A stretch of 53,200 nucleotides of DNA from an uncultured bacterium (GTDB lineage Bacteria; Margulisbacteria; Marinamargulisbacteria; SXXA01), in assembly GCA_903864835.1 (NCBI GenBank), contig CAIPHK010000029.1, forward strand, positions 1 to 53,200. The letters run 5' to 3'. Position 1 is the first letter of the stretch. Each line of letters starts with the position of its first letter. Positions 16,198-25,749 of the stretch are shown piece after piece. The translations under genes were made by a program, and so were the position numbers. The notes under the pieces are model-generated. The model ran no database searches and was not told the DNA's origin. It was given only the letters and a program-made list of their open reading frames with translations.

Positions 16198-16225
16198 TTG
16201 GCTACCGATGATAAACTGGTATAAT
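16198..16225 (+). promoter_or_regulatory. Promoter of the suf operon
   Basis: TTGGCT (16198-16203) and a consensus TATAAT (16220-16225) with 16-nt spacing, 18 bp upstream of the Rrf2 gene start. Confidence 0.7.
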
Positions 16226-16243
16226 CAGTGCCGGTTTACAAAC

Positions 16244-16651
16244 ATGAAATTAACAAAGTCAGCTGATTTTGCATTGCGAATTGTGATTTATTTGGCGTCT
16301 CCTCAGGGAAAAGGCGCGACAATGCCGTTACTTGCGGAGACGTTGTCTATTCCTTACAACAATCTGTCTAAAATTGTTCAGGCATTGGCAAAGGCCCAGG
16401 TGCTTCAAACCCGCCAAGGTAAAAATGGGGGAGTGGCCTTACTTCGACGCCCCGATCAGATTTCGTTAAAAACGGTCATTGATGTGATCGATGGCCCGAC
16501 CCGACTCACCGAATGTTTGGTTAATAAAGATTTTTGTAGCCTGAATGGCGTGTGCCAGCTGAAGAGTGCGCTGGGCGATGTGCAGCGACAGATCGATACC
16601 ATTTTAGAGAAGAAAAAAATATCAAGCTTTGCGATAGGACAATTGAGATGA
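16244..16651 (+). CDS. Rrf2-family Fe-S-sensing transcription regulator
   Basis: 135 residues from ATG 16244 ([18 protein letters not shown]), the standard Rrf2 start; earlier in-frame ATGs would read through the promoter. The winged helix includes [19 protein letters not shown]. Three cysteines in [14 protein letters not shown] (C-x6-C-x5-C) sit where IscR/NsrR/RirA bind their cluster. It probably senses Fe-S status and controls the suf genes that follow. Its stop overlaps the sufB start (ATGA). A dyad lies upstream of the promoter. Confidence 0.88.
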   Translation: MKLTKSADFALRIVIYLASPQGKGATMPLLAETLSIPYNNLSKIVQALAKAQVLQTRQGKNGGVALLRRPDQISLKTVIDVIDGPTRLTECLVNKDFCSLNGVCQLKSALGDVQRQIDTILEKKKISSFAIGQLR

Positions 16652-18090
16652 GTCAGAAATTAATTGAAGATATTACCGGCAGGGAATATCAATATGGGTT
16701 CACTAGCGATATTGAATCTGAGGCATTTCCTAGGGGACTGTCAGAAGACATTGTGCGGATGATCTCCGCTAAAAAAAATGAACCTGAATTTATGTTGGAG
16801 TTTCGGCTCAAGGCCTACAGACATTGGCTGACGTTGACTCAGCCTGTCTGGCCCAACGTGACGTATCCCGACATTAACTTTCAGAATATCCAGTATTATT
16901 CCGCCCCCAAACAGGTCAAAAAACTCAACAGTTTGGACGAAGTGGATCCCGAATTGCTTCGAACGTTTGAAAAGTTGGGCATCCCCCTGTCGGAGCAAAA
17001 AAAATTGGCGAATGTGGCCGTGGATGCCATTTTTGATAGTGTGTCGGTCGCCACTACATTTAAGAAAAAATTGTTTGCGGCGGGCGTTATTTTTTGTCCC
17101 ATTTCAGAAGCGGTTCATGAATTCCCAGAATTGGTCAAAAAATATTTGGGATCCGTTGTCCCTCATACTGATAATTATTACGCAGCGTTAAACGCTGCGG
17201 TTTTTTCCGATGGCAGCTTTGTGTTTGTGCCTAAGGACACCATTTGTCCGATGGAATTATCGACGTATTTCCGAATTAACACCGAAGGCTCCGGCCAATT
17301 TGAGCGAACCTTGATTGTCTGTGAGGATAACGCCCATGTGAGTTACCTCGAAGGCTGTACCGCGCCTCAATTTGATACCAATCAGTTGCATGCGGCGGTG
17401 GTCGAGTTGGTGGCGCATGAAAATGCGGTGATCAAATATTCAACGGTTCAAAACTGGTATGCCGGCGACCCTAAGACGGGCAAGGGCGGCATTTATAACT
17501 TTGTAACCAAGCGCGGGAAATGTGTGGGGCGCAAGGCCAAGATTTCCTGGACTCAGATTGAAACGGGATCGGCGATCACCTGGAAATATCCGTCCTGTAT
17601 TTTGATTGGTGATGACTCGGTGGGTGAATTTTATTCCGTGGCGTTGACCAACCATCGGCAGCAAGCGGACACCGGAACCAAGATGGTCCATATCGGAAAA
17701 GGAACCCGGAGCACCATCATTTCCAAGGGAATTTCGGCAGGGAAATCCAACAATACGTACCGTGGGTTGGTGCAGATGAATAAGTCTGCACATGGGGCAC
17801 ATAACTTTACCCAATGTGATTCGATGCTCATTGGGGATCGGTGCAGCGCGACGACTTTGCCCTATATCGATGTTCGTAACGGGACGGCAAGCGTGGGTCA
17901 CGAAGCATCGACTTTAAAGGTGACGGAGGAGCAACTATTCTTCTTCCAACAACGGGGGATTCGTACGGAAGACGCGATGGCGACCATTATCAATGGGTTT
18001 TGCCAAGATGTATTTAAAGAATTACCGACGGAATTTGCCGTCGAAGCAACCCAGTTATTGGGCTTAAAATTAGAAAATTCGGTGGGGTAG
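16648..18090 (+). CDS. sufB: Fe-S cluster assembly scaffold SufB
   Basis: 480 residues from ATG 16648, which overlaps the regulator's stop by 4 nt; the earlier in-frame start lies inside the regulator. Family features: [47 protein letters not shown], and the C-terminal [20 protein letters not shown] followed by [20 protein letters not shown]. SufB with SufC and SufD forms the scaffold on which clusters are built, using ATP hydrolysis by SufC. Length is normal. Confidence 0.97.
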   Translation: MSQKLIEDITGREYQYGFTSDIESEAFPRGLSEDIVRMISAKKNEPEFMLEFRLKAYRHWLTLTQPVWPNVTYPDINFQNIQYYSAPKQVKKLNSLDEVDPELLRTFEKLGIPLSEQKKLANVAVDAIFDSVSVATTFKKKLFAAGVIFCPISEAVHEFPELVKKYLGSVVPHTDNYYAALNAAVFSDGSFVFVPKDTICPMELSTYFRINTEGSGQFERTLIVCEDNAHVSYLEGCTAPQFDTNQLHAAVVELVAHENAVIKYSTVQNWYAGDPKTGKGGIYNFVTKRGKCVGRKAKISWTQIETGSAITWKYPSCILIGDDSVGEFYSVALTNHRQQADTGTKMVHIGKGTRSTIISKGISAGKSNNTYRGLVQMNKSAHGAHNFTQCDSMLIGDRCSATTLPYIDVRNGTASVGHEASTLKVTEEQLFFFQQRGIRTEDAMATIINGFCQDVFKELPTEFAVEATQLLGLKLENSVG

Positions 18091-18099
18091 GAGCCAGAT

Positions 18100-18855
18100 A
18101 TGTTACAGATAAATAATTTAATTGCACAAATTGAGGACCAGACCATTATTAATGGATTGTCCCTTACGATTAATCCAGGTGAAGTTCACGCCATCATGGG
18201 CCCCAACGGGTCCGGGAAAAGCACGTTATCGAAGGTGTTAACGGGGCATCCGCATTACACCGTCAATGGGGGAAGCATCCAATATGACGGACAAGATCTC
18301 CTGGAAATGGATCCTGAAGAACGGGCGATTGCCGGTATTTTTTTGGCATTTCAGTACCCGGTTGAAATTCCTGGGGTCAATAACGAAAGCTTTATTCGGA
18401 TGGCTTACAACGCCAAACGAAAAGCCCGCGGCGAAAGCGAAGTTGATGCGTTTGATTTTGCACAGTTGATTTCTGAAAAATTAAAACTGGTTGAAATGGA
18501 TGAGGAATTTTTGTCTCGATCGGTAAATCAAGGATTTTCCGGTGGCGAAAAAAAGCGGAACGAAATTTTGCAAATGGCGGTTCTGGAACCCAAATTAGCG
18601 ATTTTGGATGAAATTGATTCTGGCTTGGATATCGATGCCTTGCGGATTGTGGCGGAAGCAGTGAATAAATTACGGACACCGGACCGGTCTTTCGCGGTCA
18701 TTACTCACTATCAACGGTTGTTGACCTATATCGTTCCTGATGTGGTTCATATCATGGTGGAAGGCCGCATTGTCCGATCCGGTGGTCGTGAGCTGGCCCT
18801 TGAAGTCGAGGAGCGAGGGTACGATTGGTTGACGGTGGCTGCTTCAGCGGAATGA
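18100..18855 (+). CDS. sufC: Fe-S assembly ATPase SufC
   Basis: 251 residues, an ABC-type ATPase: Walker [30 protein letters not shown] (the SufC-specific Q-loop), signature [15 protein letters not shown], Walker [17 protein letters not shown], and an ITHYQRLL H-loop. All catalytic residues are present. Starts 9 nt after sufB with its own GGAG-type site and overlaps sufD by 4 nt. Confidence 0.97.
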   Translation: MLQINNLIAQIEDQTIINGLSLTINPGEVHAIMGPNGSGKSTLSKVLTGHPHYTVNGGSIQYDGQDLLEMDPEERAIAGIFLAFQYPVEIPGVNNESFIRMAYNAKRKARGESEVDAFDFAQLISEKLKLVEMDEEFLSRSVNQGFSGGEKKRNEILQMAVLEPKLAILDEIDSGLDIDALRIVAEAVNKLRTPDRSFAVITHYQRLLTYIVPDVVHIMVEGRIVRSGGRELALEVEERGYDWLTVAASAE

Positions 18856-19973
18856 CTGTCATGACAATGAATTCAACATCGACATTGGGAAAGATTGCCG
18901 AGTTGGCCCGAGCTCAGGTGGAAACCGGTGCGTTGGCCCAACCGTCGGAGGAATGGCGTTATACCGATTCATCGATCTGGGTAAATCCGTCGGAATCGTC
19001 GGAATCGTCGGAATTCCCGGTTCAATGGACTGGAACGGAATCGATTACTGTCCGACGGGCATCTGAAATCTCGGATGATTTTGGGGATCAGTTTGGGTGG
19101 AATGTGACGGAGTTAGCGGGTAATCCGGGTGCGGTAACCACGTTGGCGTTTGCAAACGATGCCCTGATTGTCACGGGCCATGGACGGGTCTATTTGGCGG
19201 TTGCAGCGACGGCGCCCACCCATATCCCTGTCGTTATTCGGGTGGCGGAAGGCGACCGACTTGAGGTGTCACTGGTGTCGACGGGCGCGGTGGCCGGACA
19301 TACGTGTATTTCGGTTCATTTGGCGGCCAACGCGGAGTGTGTGATCAACGAAGTTCAAACCAATTCCGCACCCTTGGTGTCGTCGACCTATTTGGTGGTG
19401 CAGGCGTCCAAGAGTCACTTTCAATGGGCGGGTGTGGATGGCCTAACAGGCGTCGGCATCCGGACCATTCGAGTACGGCAAATAGGGGACGAGGCAAAAA
19501 CCGTCCTTACCGCGCTCAATCTAGGGGCAAAAAAATCGGAAAATTATATTCACACGCATGTAGAGCATTTGGCGCCAGGCGGTGAAAGCCGTCAGTTGGT
19601 CAAATCCGTGTTGACTGGCCAGAGCGTGTCCGAATTTAAGGGACTCGTCTATGTGGCGCCCCGTGCTCAGAAAACCGATTCCAGTCAGTCGAATCAAAAT
19701 ATGATCTTGTCTGAACAAGCGCGGGCATTGTCCCGGCCGCAGTTGTCTATATTTGCAGATGATGTCAAATGCGCCCACGGTGCGACCATGAGTCAATTGG
19801 ATGCGGATCAGATTTATTACCTGCAGACCCGAGGGGTCAATCCTGCGGACGCCAAGGCTGTTCTAATGACCGGTTTTGCGGATGAAGCAGTGGATCAACT
19901 CTCGATGGACTCTTTGACCGCGATTGCACGAGAAACAGTCCGGCAATTTTTTGAAAGTATTTCCGAGTCATGA
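18852..19973 (+). CDS. sufD: Fe-S cluster assembly protein SufD
   Basis: 373 residues from ATG 18852 (ATGA overlap with sufC); an ATG three codons later is also possible. The N-terminus has the typical [10 protein letters not shown] segment, and the C-terminal beta-helix part has [20 protein letters not shown], a near-invariant SufD/SufB motif, followed by [20 protein letters not shown]. It pairs with SufB in the SufBC2D scaffold. Ends in an ATGA overlap with sufS. Confidence 0.94.
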   Translation: MTVMTMNSTSTLGKIAELARAQVETGALAQPSEEWRYTDSSIWVNPSESSESSEFPVQWTGTESITVRRASEISDDFGDQFGWNVTELAGNPGAVTTLAFANDALIVTGHGRVYLAVAATAPTHIPVVIRVAEGDRLEVSLVSTGAVAGHTCISVHLAANAECVINEVQTNSAPLVSSTYLVVQASKSHFQWAGVDGLTGVGIRTIRVRQIGDEAKTVLTALNLGAKKSENYIHTHVEHLAPGGESRQLVKSVLTGQSVSEFKGLVYVAPRAQKTDSSQSNQNMILSEQARALSRPQLSIFADDVKCAHGATMSQLDADQIYYLQTRGVNPADAKAVLMTGFADEAVDQLSMDSLTAIARETVRQFFESISES

Positions 19974-21199
19974 GGGAACTATTCGATAAAACTCAATGGA
20001 TTAGAGACCAGTTTCCGGTACTGAAACGAAAAGTACATGGTCACCCCTTGGTATATTTGGATAACGGCGCAACGACCCAAAAGCCTCAGTCAGTGATCGA
20101 TCGAGTGACCCGTTTTTTGAGTGAGGAATATTCCACCGTTCATCGGGGGGTGTACCTCATGAGCCAAGAATCAACGGAATTCTGCGAAACGGTACGCAGT
20201 ACGATTGCGCGCTTTGTAAATGCCCGTCGGCCGGAGGAAGTCATTTTTACCTCGGGGACCACTGCGGCAATCAATCTTGCGGCGACTGCCTTGGGTAAGT
20301 CCGTTGTTACCCCCGGCGGTGAAATTGTCATTACCCAAATGGAACATCATGCCAACATTGTTCCGTGGCAACAGGTGGCTTTGGCGACTGGGGCGACCTT
20401 AAAAATCGCACCGATTATGCCCGATGGATCGGTGGATTTGGAGGCCTTTGAGCGGACCCTCACTCCCAAAACCCAGATTGTGGCGTTTCCTCATATTTCG
20501 AACGTATTGGGAACGGTGAACCCGGTGGCCCAAATGACCGCGATGGCCAAGACTGTCGGCGCGATTGTGGTGGTCGACGGGGCCCAGGGTATCGCGCATC
20601 ATCCGGTGGACGTTCAGGCGATGGGCTGTGATTTTTACTGTTTCTCGGCCCACAAGATGTATGGCCCGACGGGTGTGGGTGTATTGGTGGGACGGTACGA
20701 CTTGATGGATCAATTGCCTCCGGTTCAATTTGGAGGGGACATGATTGAAACGGTGACCTTTGAAAAATCGACATTTGCCAAACTCCCCGCCAAATTTGAG
20801 GCGGGGACGCCGCCGATCACCGAAATTATTGGGATGGGCGCTGCAGTTGAATTTATTGAGTCCATCGGATGGAACTATATTTTGGGCCATGACCAAGCGA
20901 TTTTGAACTACGCATTGGCGGGATTAGAGACCATTCCAGGAATTCAACTGATTGGGACGGCTCCCGGGAAATCGGCCATTATTTCGTTTGTGATGGACGG
21001 GGTGCACCCCCATGACGTGGGTACCATTTTGGATATGGAAGGCGTGGCGGTTCGTGTTGGGCATCATTGTGCGCAGCCTTTGATGGGGGTCTACGATGTG
21101 CCGGCGACCATTCGCGCGTCATTCTCGGTGTACAACACCGAATCGGATGCCGATGGGCTCTTGTCTGCGTTGCAGAAAGTGAGGCACTACTTTCAATGA
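19970..21199 (+). CDS. sufS: Cysteine desulfurase SufS
   Basis: 409 residues, class V PLP enzyme. HPLVYLDNGATTQKPQSVID near the start, TSGTTAAINL, MEHHANIVPWQ, VDGAQGIAHHPVDV, and CFSAHKMYGPTGVGVL with the PLP lysine. RVGHHCAQPLM carries the catalytic Cys. It removes sulfur from cysteine and hands it to SufU, the next gene. This is the SufS/SufU pairing, not SufS/SufE. Overlaps both neighbours by 4 nt. Confidence 0.97.
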   Translation: MRELFDKTQWIRDQFPVLKRKVHGHPLVYLDNGATTQKPQSVIDRVTRFLSEEYSTVHRGVYLMSQESTEFCETVRSTIARFVNARRPEEVIFTSGTTAAINLAATALGKSVVTPGGEIVITQMEHHANIVPWQQVALATGATLKIAPIMPDGSVDLEAFERTLTPKTQIVAFPHISNVLGTVNPVAQMTAMAKTVGAIVVVDGAQGIAHHPVDVQAMGCDFYCFSAHKMYGPTGVGVLVGRYDLMDQLPPVQFGGDMIETVTFEKSTFAKLPAKFEAGTPPITEIIGMGAAVEFIESIGWNYILGHDQAILNYALAGLETIPGIQLIGTAPGKSAIISFVMDGVHPHDVGTILDMEGVAVRVGHHCAQPLMGVYDVPATIRASFSVYNTESDADGLLSALQKVRHYFQ

Positions 21200-21654
21200 G
21201 CCGTTTAGATGGGTTGTATCAGCAATTAATATTGGACCACAATAAATCGCCCCGAAATTTTGGGAAGCTGGACCCTCACAGTCATTATTCCCATGGGGTC
21301 AATCCGTTGTGTGGCGATGACTATGAAGTGACATTACAAGTGTCCCCGGATGGAATTATCGAAAAATCGGCCTTTGTGGGGTCGGGCTGTGCGATCTCAA
21401 AATCCAGTGGATCGCTGATGACGTCGGCCATTGAGGGGAAATCGGTGGCGGATGTATTGGCGCTTAAAGACCGGTTTTTGAATCTTTTGATCTGTGACAC
21501 TGTCACTGAGGATGATCGTGCCGTATTGGGTAAGTTAGCCGTGTTGGAAGGGGTCAAAAAATTCCCCGCACGCGTCAAATGTGCCGCATTGGTTTGGCGA
21601 GCCATTGAAGATGCATTGTCCGAGTCCGCAGTTCAAACCATTAGTACCGAATAA
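21196..21654 (+). CDS. sufU: Zinc-dependent sulfur transfer protein SufU
   Basis: 152 residues from ATG 21196 in a 4-nt overlap with sufS; the longer frame lies within sufS. Begins MSRLDGLYQQLILDHNKSPR. Zinc/sulfur ligands NPLCGDDYEV, GSGCAISKSSGSL and RVKCAALVW are all present with the usual spacing. It accepts persulfide from SufS and passes it to SufBCD. Confidence 0.95.
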   Translation: MSRLDGLYQQLILDHNKSPRNFGKLDPHSHYSHGVNPLCGDDYEVTLQVSPDGIIEKSAFVGSGCAISKSSGSLMTSAIEGKSVADVLALKDRFLNLLICDTVTEDDRAVLGKLAVLEGVKKFPARVKCAALVWRAIEDALSESAVQTISTE

Positions 21655-21677
21655 AGTAAATTAATAAGGAGTCCATC

Positions 21678-22229
21678 ATGGTTAATATTTCTGCTCAAAT
21701 CACCCCGAATCCCCACACGCTCAAGTTTGTTGTTGATCGGATGTTGCTGGAGTACGGCAGCATCGATTTTTCAAACCGAGAAAAGGCGGCCACGTCACCC
21801 TTGGTCCTTAAGCTATATGGCATTGATGGCGTGACCGCGATTATGGTCGGGACCAATTTTGTATCGGTCACCAAGAGCAATTCCGTTGATTGGACGAATC
21901 TAGCGGAGCCGGTTATTTCTATTCTTCAAAAGGAATTGGATAGCGGTGAGACGGGTGTGGATGTATCGCTGTTGACGGCATCTACCACGAGCGAAGGTGG
22001 CTCTGATATCGAAGCCAGAATCCGTGAAATTCTGGACAACGAAATTCGTCCGGCGGTTGCGATGGACGGTGGCGATATCACATTCCATAGCTATGAAGAT
22101 GGGATCGTCATGCTTCGGCTTCAAGGTGCGTGTAGCAGTTGCCCGAGTTCAACATTGACCTTAAAAATGGGGATTGAAAACCGTCTTCGGGAAGAAATTC
22201 CTGAAATTCGGGATGTGGTTCAGATCTAA
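21678..22229 (+). CDS. NFU-type Fe-S scaffold/carrier
   Basis: 183 residues with two domains. Residues 1-90 (ITPNPHTLKFVVDRMLLEYG, AIMVGTNFVSVTK) are the Nfu N-terminal domain. Residues ~110-183 (IRPAVAMDGGDITFHSYEDG, LQGACSSCPSSTLTLKMGIE) are the NifU-like domain with the CxxC that binds a 4Fe-4S cluster. This two-domain form is the one known as mitochondrial NFU1 and its alphaproteobacterial relatives. It has its own AAGGAG site and is the last gene of the suf run. Confidence 0.92.
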   Translation: MVNISAQITPNPHTLKFVVDRMLLEYGSIDFSNREKAATSPLVLKLYGIDGVTAIMVGTNFVSVTKSNSVDWTNLAEPVISILQKELDSGETGVDVSLLTASTTSEGGSDIEARIREILDNEIRPAVAMDGGDITFHSYEDGIVMLRLQGACSSCPSSTLTLKMGIENRLREEIPEIRDVVQI

Positions 22230-22272
22230 GAAACCTGGAATGCCTTGGGGCGGGGGGCGTTTCTTAGATTTT
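22227..22272 (+). terminator. Possible terminator after the suf operon
   Basis: TAAGAAAC (22227-22234) pairs with GTTTCTTA (22259-22266), followed by GATTTTT. The 24-nt loop is long and contains a small GCC/GGC stem, so efficiency is doubtful. Confidence 0.45.
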
Positions 22273-22374
22273 TATCGTAGAGGCTCCTCATATTGGGTTT
22301 TGCCCTACAAAAATTGGGGCTAAACCAGAGTGAAATTTTTTTTTACCTGGGTCCGGTAACCCGGTAAGAAAAAT

Positions 22375-22836
22375 TTGCCGAGTAATCCAAGTCGTTCCCC
22401 AAGTTTGGTTCCTAGTGAGTCCCCTGTTTCAAGCGCGCCCAGCCATTTACCCAGTTCAGCGGCTCCGACTTTGACGGATTCGCCGGTCAACGTACCCACC
22501 CGGCATCCATTTCTGACGAAGGTACCCAATACCTATGATCATCGATATGACGATCAGTTCCTGCACGATGATTTAACGGCCGATCAACGGCGGGGGATTA
22601 TTGGTGCAATTATTATCGGCTCAATCTGCACATTGGGAATCGGATATATGTGTTTGCGATGCTGTTCCGAAGCCGTCAAAGAAAAGTTGAACGATTGTTT
22701 CGGGCGACGTGTTCAGCCTGTACCGACCGACGCCGAAGGCGTTGATCACGTGGAATTGGCATCCGTTCGACCCGTTTGCAATGAAGATGGACTCGATCAC
22801 GACGTTAGATTGCCGGAAGCAACCATCGTTGAGTAG
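22375..22836 (+). CDS. Pro/Ser-rich single-pass membrane protein
   Basis: 153 residues from a TTG at 22375; no ATG precedes it in frame and the ribosome site is poor. Residues 1-40 are PS-repeat low complexity (SRSPSLVPSESPVSSAPSHL), then a spacer, one membrane helix (GIIGAIIIGSICTLGIGYM) followed by CLRCC, and an ~60-residue acidic tail. A GTG at 22330 in the same frame would give MKFFFTWVR and then hits TAA at 22357, so the true N-terminus may be broken or different. The PSxxPS pattern resembles surface proteins of some protists. Function unknown. Confidence 0.55.
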   Translation: MPSNPSRSPSLVPSESPVSSAPSHLPSSAAPTLTDSPVNVPTRHPFLTKVPNTYDHRYDDQFLHDDLTADQRRGIIGAIIIGSICTLGIGYMCLRCCSEAVKEKLNDCFGRRVQPVPTDAEGVDHVELASVRPVCNEDGLDHDVRLPEATIVE

Positions 22837-22916
22837 GTCATAGGAACGAGCTTGACCCCAAAACTAGATATTTGAGGCGATCGATTAAATTGGCGAGATA
22901 AGATACAGTTTTTGTC

Positions 22917-24200
22917 GTGAAAAAAATCTCCTTTTTTAACCAAGGATGTCGCCTCAATCAATCCGAAACGGCAACGCTCGAACAAACGTTCCAGGCGGGG
23001 GGGCACTTGGTTGTGCCACTGTCCGATCAACCGGATGTTGTGGTTGTTAATACCTGTACCGTGACCGAAAATGGGGATACCGATACCCGAAGATTGGTGT
23101 CCAAAATTGTCCGTGATAACCCCAATTGTAAAATTGCTCTCATCGGCTGTCAGGCTCAAATACTAAAAGAGCAGTTGCTTAAATTGCCGAATGTTCAATG
23201 GGTGGTCGGAAATGCGCAAAAAATGAATTTAATGGATCTCCTTGAGGTCGATCAATCCGAGCCCCAGGTGGTTGTCCCCAAAATTTTGAGGGAAACCTTT
23301 ACGATTGATACCCCTGGAACCGATCCGCGTCATACCCGGGCTAACATCAAGGTTCAAGACGGATGTGACTTTTACTGCGCCTTTTGTGTAATTCCCTTTG
23401 CCCGAGGCCCTGCCCGGAGTCGTGATTATCATGACACCCTGCGCGAAACGGTCACGCTGGCCGGTGCCGGCTACAAAGAACTGATCGTTACCGGAATCAA
23501 CGTCGGAACTTATAACGATGGCACGCACACCTTTGTCGACCTTTTAAATGGGATGTTAAAAGTGGACGGCCTCCAACGGATCCGAATTTCCTCGATTGAA
23601 CCGACAACGGTGGATTGGTCCGTTATAAAAATGATGGCGGAGGATAACGCGTTGTGTCGGTATCTCCATCTTCCGATCCAAAGCGGCACCGATGAGATTT
23701 TGGAACGGATGAGTCGAAAATATACCACCGGTGAATTTGTTGATTTTGTGACTCGGGTATCTGCTGCAGTTCCGGGCCTTGGGTTGGGGACCGATGTCAT
23801 CGTTGGATTTCCCGGCGAAACCCCCGAGTTATTTGACCAAACTGCGGCATTATTGGACTCCCTCCCGCTGACGTATTTTCACGTATTTAGTTACTCCGAA
23901 CGGATGTATGCCCGTAGTCAAAAACATGGGGATAAAGTGGCGCCGCTGGAAATTCAACGTCGGAGCAAAATCTTGCGTGAACTCAGTGATCGCAAAAAAA
24001 ATGACTATATGACGACTCAATTGGGAACCGTTCAACCGGTATTATTCGAGTCTAAAAAACGCGGGGAATGGGTGGGGCTTACCGAAACATATATCCGGGT
24101 ATCGGTCACCAGCGACCGCAATCTCAAAAATGAAATTTGTCCCGTGTTGTTAACTGATATTGAACAAGATAAAATACGGGGTTCTTTGGTGAATTTATGA
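22917..24200 (+). CDS. mtaB: tRNA t6A37 methylthiotransferase
   Basis: 427 residues, GTG start. The N-terminal UPF0004 domain (FFNQGCRLNQSETATLEQTF, VVNTCTVTENGDTDTRRLV, LIGCQAQ) binds one 4Fe-4S cluster; the radical-SAM motif CDFYCAFCVIPFARG binds the second. A C-terminal TRAM-like part follows. The QGCRLNQ start separates MtaB from MiaB. It adds a methylthio group to t6A37 of tRNAs. As an Fe-S client it fits directly after the suf operon, and it overlaps miaB by 4 nt. Confidence 0.9.
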   Translation: MKKISFFNQGCRLNQSETATLEQTFQAGGHLVVPLSDQPDVVVVNTCTVTENGDTDTRRLVSKIVRDNPNCKIALIGCQAQILKEQLLKLPNVQWVVGNAQKMNLMDLLEVDQSEPQVVVPKILRETFTIDTPGTDPRHTRANIKVQDGCDFYCAFCVIPFARGPARSRDYHDTLRETVTLAGAGYKELIVTGINVGTYNDGTHTFVDLLNGMLKVDGLQRIRISSIEPTTVDWSVIKMMAEDNALCRYLHLPIQSGTDEILERMSRKYTTGEFVDFVTRVSAAVPGLGLGTDVIVGFPGETPELFDQTAALLDSLPLTYFHVFSYSERMYARSQKHGDKVAPLEIQRRSKILRELSDRKKNDYMTTQLGTVQPVLFESKKRGEWVGLTETYIRVSVTSDRNLKNEICPVLLTDIEQDKIRGSLVNL

Positions 24201-25507
24201 CAAAAACAGTATATATCGAAACGTATGGATGTCAGATGAATCAGTATGATTCAGAACTCGTAAAGTCCATCCTTATAAAAGAAAATTACGAAATCGTGAC
24301 CGACGAGACCCTGGCCGACGTCGTGATGCTCAACACTTGCACCGTTCGGGACAATGCTGACCGGAAGGTCATGAATCGGGTCCACGAGATTAAAAATCGA
24401 CGAAAACCCGACCCTGTATTAGTGGGGGTTCTGGGGTGTATGGCGACCAATTTTAAAACAAAATTATTAGAAAATCCTTCCCTGAGGATCGATTTTATCG
24501 CCGGTCCCGACAGCTATAAAGAGCTCCCTCGGTTGATCGACGAGGTTTCCACGACCGGTGACAAAAGCTTTGATGTGACCTTGTCGGAATTCGAAACCTA
24601 TTCAGATGTCGATCCGTCCCGCGAAGATGGGGCCAATGCCTGGATTGCGATTATGCGGGGCTGCAACAATTTTTGTACCTTTTGCGTGGTGCCCTATACC
24701 CGGGGGCGTGAGCGAAGTCGGACCCCCGAGTCAGTGATTCAGGAAGTTAAACGATTGGTGGCGGCGGGGTTCTCCCAAGTCACATTGTTGGGTCAAAACG
24801 TTAATTCCTATCGCCATGAGACGACGGATTTTACGGAGTTAATGGCAATGGTGAGCGACGTTCCCGGTGTGCGACGTATTCGGTTCACTTCACCGCACCC
24901 CAAAGATTTCCCCAAGAAACTACTCAATTTGATGGCCGAGCGCCCGAATATTTGTAATCAAATTCATTTGCCATTGCAGGCGGGGAATACTCGGGTACTG
25001 GACGCAATGAATCGAACCTACGCGAAAGAAGAGTTTTTGGCCTTGGTCGACGACATTCGTGCCACGATTCCAGGTGTGGCGCTGTCGACGGACATCATCG
25101 TCGGGTTTCCCACGGAAACGGCGGAGGAATTTGAAGACACGATGGATGTGGTCCGTCGGGTTCGATTTGATGCGGCGTACATGTTTAAGTATTCGGAGCG
25201 GCCGAACACCCTTGCCGCTCGTCGATTAAAAGATGATATTCCCGAGGACGAAAAAACCCGCCGGATTGTGCAGTTGGTTGATACACAGCGGCCGATTTAT
25301 TTTGAAAAAAATAAAGAGCTTCTCGGCACGATTCAAGAGATTTTGATTGATTCTGAATCGACCAAAAAAAATACCGGTGAATTTCAGGGACGGACCGATT
25401 GCAACCGAGTTGTTATTATTCCGCCGGGGGACTATCGCCAGGGGGACTATATTTCAGTAAAAATTACGGATGTGACGGTGAGTGTTCTGAAAGGAATGCC
25501 AGTATGA
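24197..25507 (+). CDS. miaB: tRNA i6A37 methylthiotransferase
   Basis: 436 residues. ETYGCQMNQYDSELVKSIL and MLNTCTVRDNADRKVMNRV form the first cluster domain; MRGCNNFCTFCVVPYTRGRE is the radical-SAM motif; LLGQNVNSY, SPHPKDFP and QIHLPLQAG are MiaB-typical. A C-terminal TRAM domain ends the protein. It makes ms2i6A37 in tRNA. Flanked by ATGA overlaps with mtaB and the next small gene. Confidence 0.95.
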   Translation: MTKTVYIETYGCQMNQYDSELVKSILIKENYEIVTDETLADVVMLNTCTVRDNADRKVMNRVHEIKNRRKPDPVLVGVLGCMATNFKTKLLENPSLRIDFIAGPDSYKELPRLIDEVSTTGDKSFDVTLSEFETYSDVDPSREDGANAWIAIMRGCNNFCTFCVVPYTRGRERSRTPESVIQEVKRLVAAGFSQVTLLGQNVNSYRHETTDFTELMAMVSDVPGVRRIRFTSPHPKDFPKKLLNLMAERPNICNQIHLPLQAGNTRVLDAMNRTYAKEEFLALVDDIRATIPGVALSTDIIVGFPTETAEEFEDTMDVVRRVRFDAAYMFKYSERPNTLAARRLKDDIPEDEKTRRIVQLVDTQRPIYFEKNKELLGTIQEILIDSESTKKNTGEFQGRTDCNRVVIIPPGDYRQGDYISVKITDVTVSVLKGMPV

Positions 25508-25749
25508 CACGGTTAAGAGTGATCCAAGCGGTTCCAGGGGCCTTAGGCGCAGATACCGTCGTTACTGCGGGTGAGTTACTTCCCGCAGAAGGGATCGTAG
25601 CCATCGACGTGAGCCAGGGGGCGGTTTCCGCTGCGGAAGTAATTGGGGCCATCAGTCATCGGATAGCGTTAGGGACTGCACCGGACGAAGTCATAGTTGT
25701 TTCGGTAGACGCCCATCATTTAGAAGAATATAGGGTGTACATCTCATGA
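25504..25749 (+). CDS. 81-residue hypothetical protein between miaB and mrp
   Basis: MTRLRVIQAVPGALGADTVV to HLEEYRVYIS, starting at ATG 25504 in a 4-nt overlap with miaB and ending in a 4-nt overlap with the Mrp gene. It has no cysteines, signal peptide or membrane segment. Predicted small alpha/beta fold with alternating hydrophobic strands (GIVAIDVSQG, EVIVVSVDAH). The double coupling makes it very likely real and suggests a role with MiaB or Mrp. I recognise no family. Confidence 0.75.
   Translation: MTRLRVIQAVPGALGADTVVTAGELLPAEGIVAIDVSQGAVSAAEVIGAISHRIALGTAPDEVIVVSVDAHHLEEYRVYIS

Noticed and set aside
16552-16647. Longer sufB start inside the Rrf2 gene
   Set aside because: The ATGA overlap at 16648 and family N-terminus favour the shorter form.
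21067-21195. Longer sufU start inside sufS
   Set aside because: SufU homology begins at Met 21196, which overlaps the sufS stop by 4 nt.
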